This document shows positions 6,147 to 7,054 of a DNA stretch of 7,054 nt, one piece after another. The notes beneath the pieces were generated by a model that saw only the letters and a program-made list of their open reading frames with translations, searched no databases and had not been told where the DNA came from. Position 1 is the first letter of the stretch; each line of letters starts with the position of its first letter. Both the position numbers and the translations under genes were made by a program. Origin of the DNA: Gammaproteobacteria bacterium (GTDB taxonomy: Bacteria > Pseudomonadota > Gammaproteobacteria > Pseudomonadales > Pseudohongiellaceae); assembly GCA_003556835.1 (NCBI GenBank), contig PWQG01000261.1, forward strand, positions 1 through 7,054, read 5' to 3'.

Positions 6147-7054
6147 TCAGCGACCACCATGTCCCATCAGACTCATCCACTTCAGCACATCACTGTGCTT
6201 GAGCAGGCCTACCACGCGTCCCGAGCTGACCACCGGCAGCGCCTCGCCACCGCCCTGCCCCAGCCGCTGCATGGCCTCACGCGCCGACTCGTCAGCATCC
6301 AGCGAGTCCATGGTGGTCGCCGATACGGTCACGTCCCGTACCACCTTGCCGCTGCGTTGCTCAGCTGGCAGCTCCGTAACCCGAGCCAGAGAGGTTACGC
6401 CCACCAGCTCGTCACCATCCATAACCGGCCAGACTTCCTGTGTGCTGCGCAGCAGGTACTCATCCACGAATTCGGATAAAGGAACCCCGGCCCCGACCGA
6501 CTCGAAATGCGTACGCATCAAATCGGACACTTTCCGGTCACGCAGGCCGCTGCTGACTACCTGTTGCCGGTAACTCATCGTGGCCAGGCTGGAAATGAAC
6601 CAGCCGATCAATATCCACCAGATACCGCCCAGGCCCTGGCCACCGAACAGGCTGAGAATGCCCAGGAACATCAGCGTCCAGCCGAAGTAGCGTCCGAGGT
6701 TACTTGCCCAGTACGTGGCCTTGAGCTGATCACCCGTGGCTGCCCAGATAACGGCGCGGAAGACCCGCCCGCCATCCATGGGGAAACCCGGTATCATATT
6801 GAAGATGGCGATGATCATGTTGATCATGCCGAGCCAGAGCAAAGAAGTGGCCACCGGGCCGAACGCACTCATTGCCTCGATGTTTCCCTCATTCAGCCGC
6901 TGCAGCACGCCGGGATCGTCCACCAGCCAGAATGCCAGGTTGATGCAGACGATGGATATGAGGAAACTCATCAGCGGTCCCACGATGGCCACAAGGAATT
7001 CCACTTTCGGCCGATCCGGTTCGCGTTCGGCCTCGGCCATACCGCCGAACAGAA
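6147..7054 (-). CDS. Site-2 protease family (M50) membrane metalloprotease with two CBS domains, 5' end outside window
   Basis: The C-terminal ~301 residues of an intramembrane zinc protease. The frame is open to the window edge: LFGG stands directly before the first visible Met (7040), and LFGGMAEAEREPDRPKVEF matches the family's internal 'FGG.a...EP..P..EF' segment, so that Met is internal. The HExxH zinc motif must lie beyond the window. Visible are the helix VAIVGPLMSF, the second active-site motif NMIPGFPMDGGR (81-92 from that Met; its Asp is the third zinc ligand), further hydrophobic segments to about residue 154, then two CBS domains (about 169-222 and 233-290; VSDLM, VWPVMDGDELVGVTS, ALPVVSSGRVVGLLKHSDVL). 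CBS pairs usually bind adenine nucleotides and adjust activity. This is the bacterial SpoIVFB/Rip3-like branch rather than the PDZ-bearing RseP. The gap to the macrodomain gene downstream is 114 bases, and no clear terminator is visible in it. Confidence 0.92.
   Translation of the reverse strand, partial: LFGGMAEAEREPDRPKVEFLVAIVGPLMSFLISIVCINLAFWLVDDPGVLQRLNEGNIEAMSAFGPVATSLLWLGMINMIIAIFNMIPGFPMDGGRVFRAVIWAATGDQLKATYWASNLGRYFGWTLMFLGILSLFGGQGLGGIWWILIGWFISSLATMSYRQQVVSSGLRDRKVSDLMRTHFESVGAGVPLSEFVDEYLLRSTQEVWPVMDGDELVGVTSLARVTELPAEQRSGKVVRDVTVSATTMDSLDADESAREAMQRLGQGGGEALPVVSSGRVVGLLKHSDVLKWMSLMGHGGR

Noticed and set aside
6110..6202. A 30-codon + strand frame beginning MRLDGKRQYY in the gap before the protease tail
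   Set aside because: I considered it as the missing crotonase C-terminus or another remnant, but it does not match crotonase ends, has no ribosome site and runs antisense into the protease gene.
5908..6573. A 221-codon + strand open frame spanning the macrodomain start, the gap and the protease tail
   Set aside because: Its translation is rich in Ser, Arg and Pro, resembles no family and lies antisense to two well-supported genes; typical shadow frame in GC-rich DNA.

Overview
This is a 7 kb stretch of fairly GC-rich bacterial chromosome. Protein families and gene style (CopC-like and heme/copper periplasmic proteins, an NfeD-SPFH pair, a membrane GGDEF protein, an M50-CBS protease) best suit a gammaproteobacterium. 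I infer that from recognisable families, not from a marker gene. I see no rRNA, tRNA, CRISPR array, insertion sequence or phage gene.

Layout from left to right. Positions 1-307 hold no gene I can name, only AT-rich stretches and small dyads that could be a promoter region. Positions 308-2044 (+) encode a large exported protein that joins a thioredoxin-like domain, a single CxxCH heme c site and a C-terminal fold of the copper type II monooxygenase (PHM/DBH) kind; several textbook catalytic residues appear to be missing. Only 20 bases later comes the tail of a convergent gene (2065-2556, -) for a small exported CopC-domain protein whose usual copper-binding histidine appears replaced. Next is a two-gene membrane operon read leftward, nfeD (3652-4113, -) then an SPFH/stomatin protein (2669-3619, -), with a plausible sigma-70 promoter at 4147-4175. 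Divergent from it is a seven-helix membrane diguanylate cyclase with intact GGDEF and I-site (4294-5460, +).

The most unusual spot is 5457-5546. The diguanylate cyclase stop overlaps the ATG of a well-formed start (ATGA, with a GGAG site seven bases upstream) of a reading frame that looks like the first 27 residues of a crotonase/enoyl-CoA hydratase. It breaks off at the 'NRP' motif and runs straight into the tail of an opposite-strand macrodomain gene (5547-6032, -). This looks like the scar of a deletion or replacement that removed the rest of a translationally coupled fatty-acid-type gene.

The right end (6147-7054, -) is the C-terminal part of a site-2 protease with two CBS domains; its HExxH half lies outside the window.

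Functionally the window splits into an envelope group that may relate to copper or redox (308-2556), a membrane-organisation operon (2669-4113), c-di-GMP signalling (4294-5460) and two genes with no obvious link to these: ADP-ribose recognition (macrodomain) and intramembrane proteolysis (M50).
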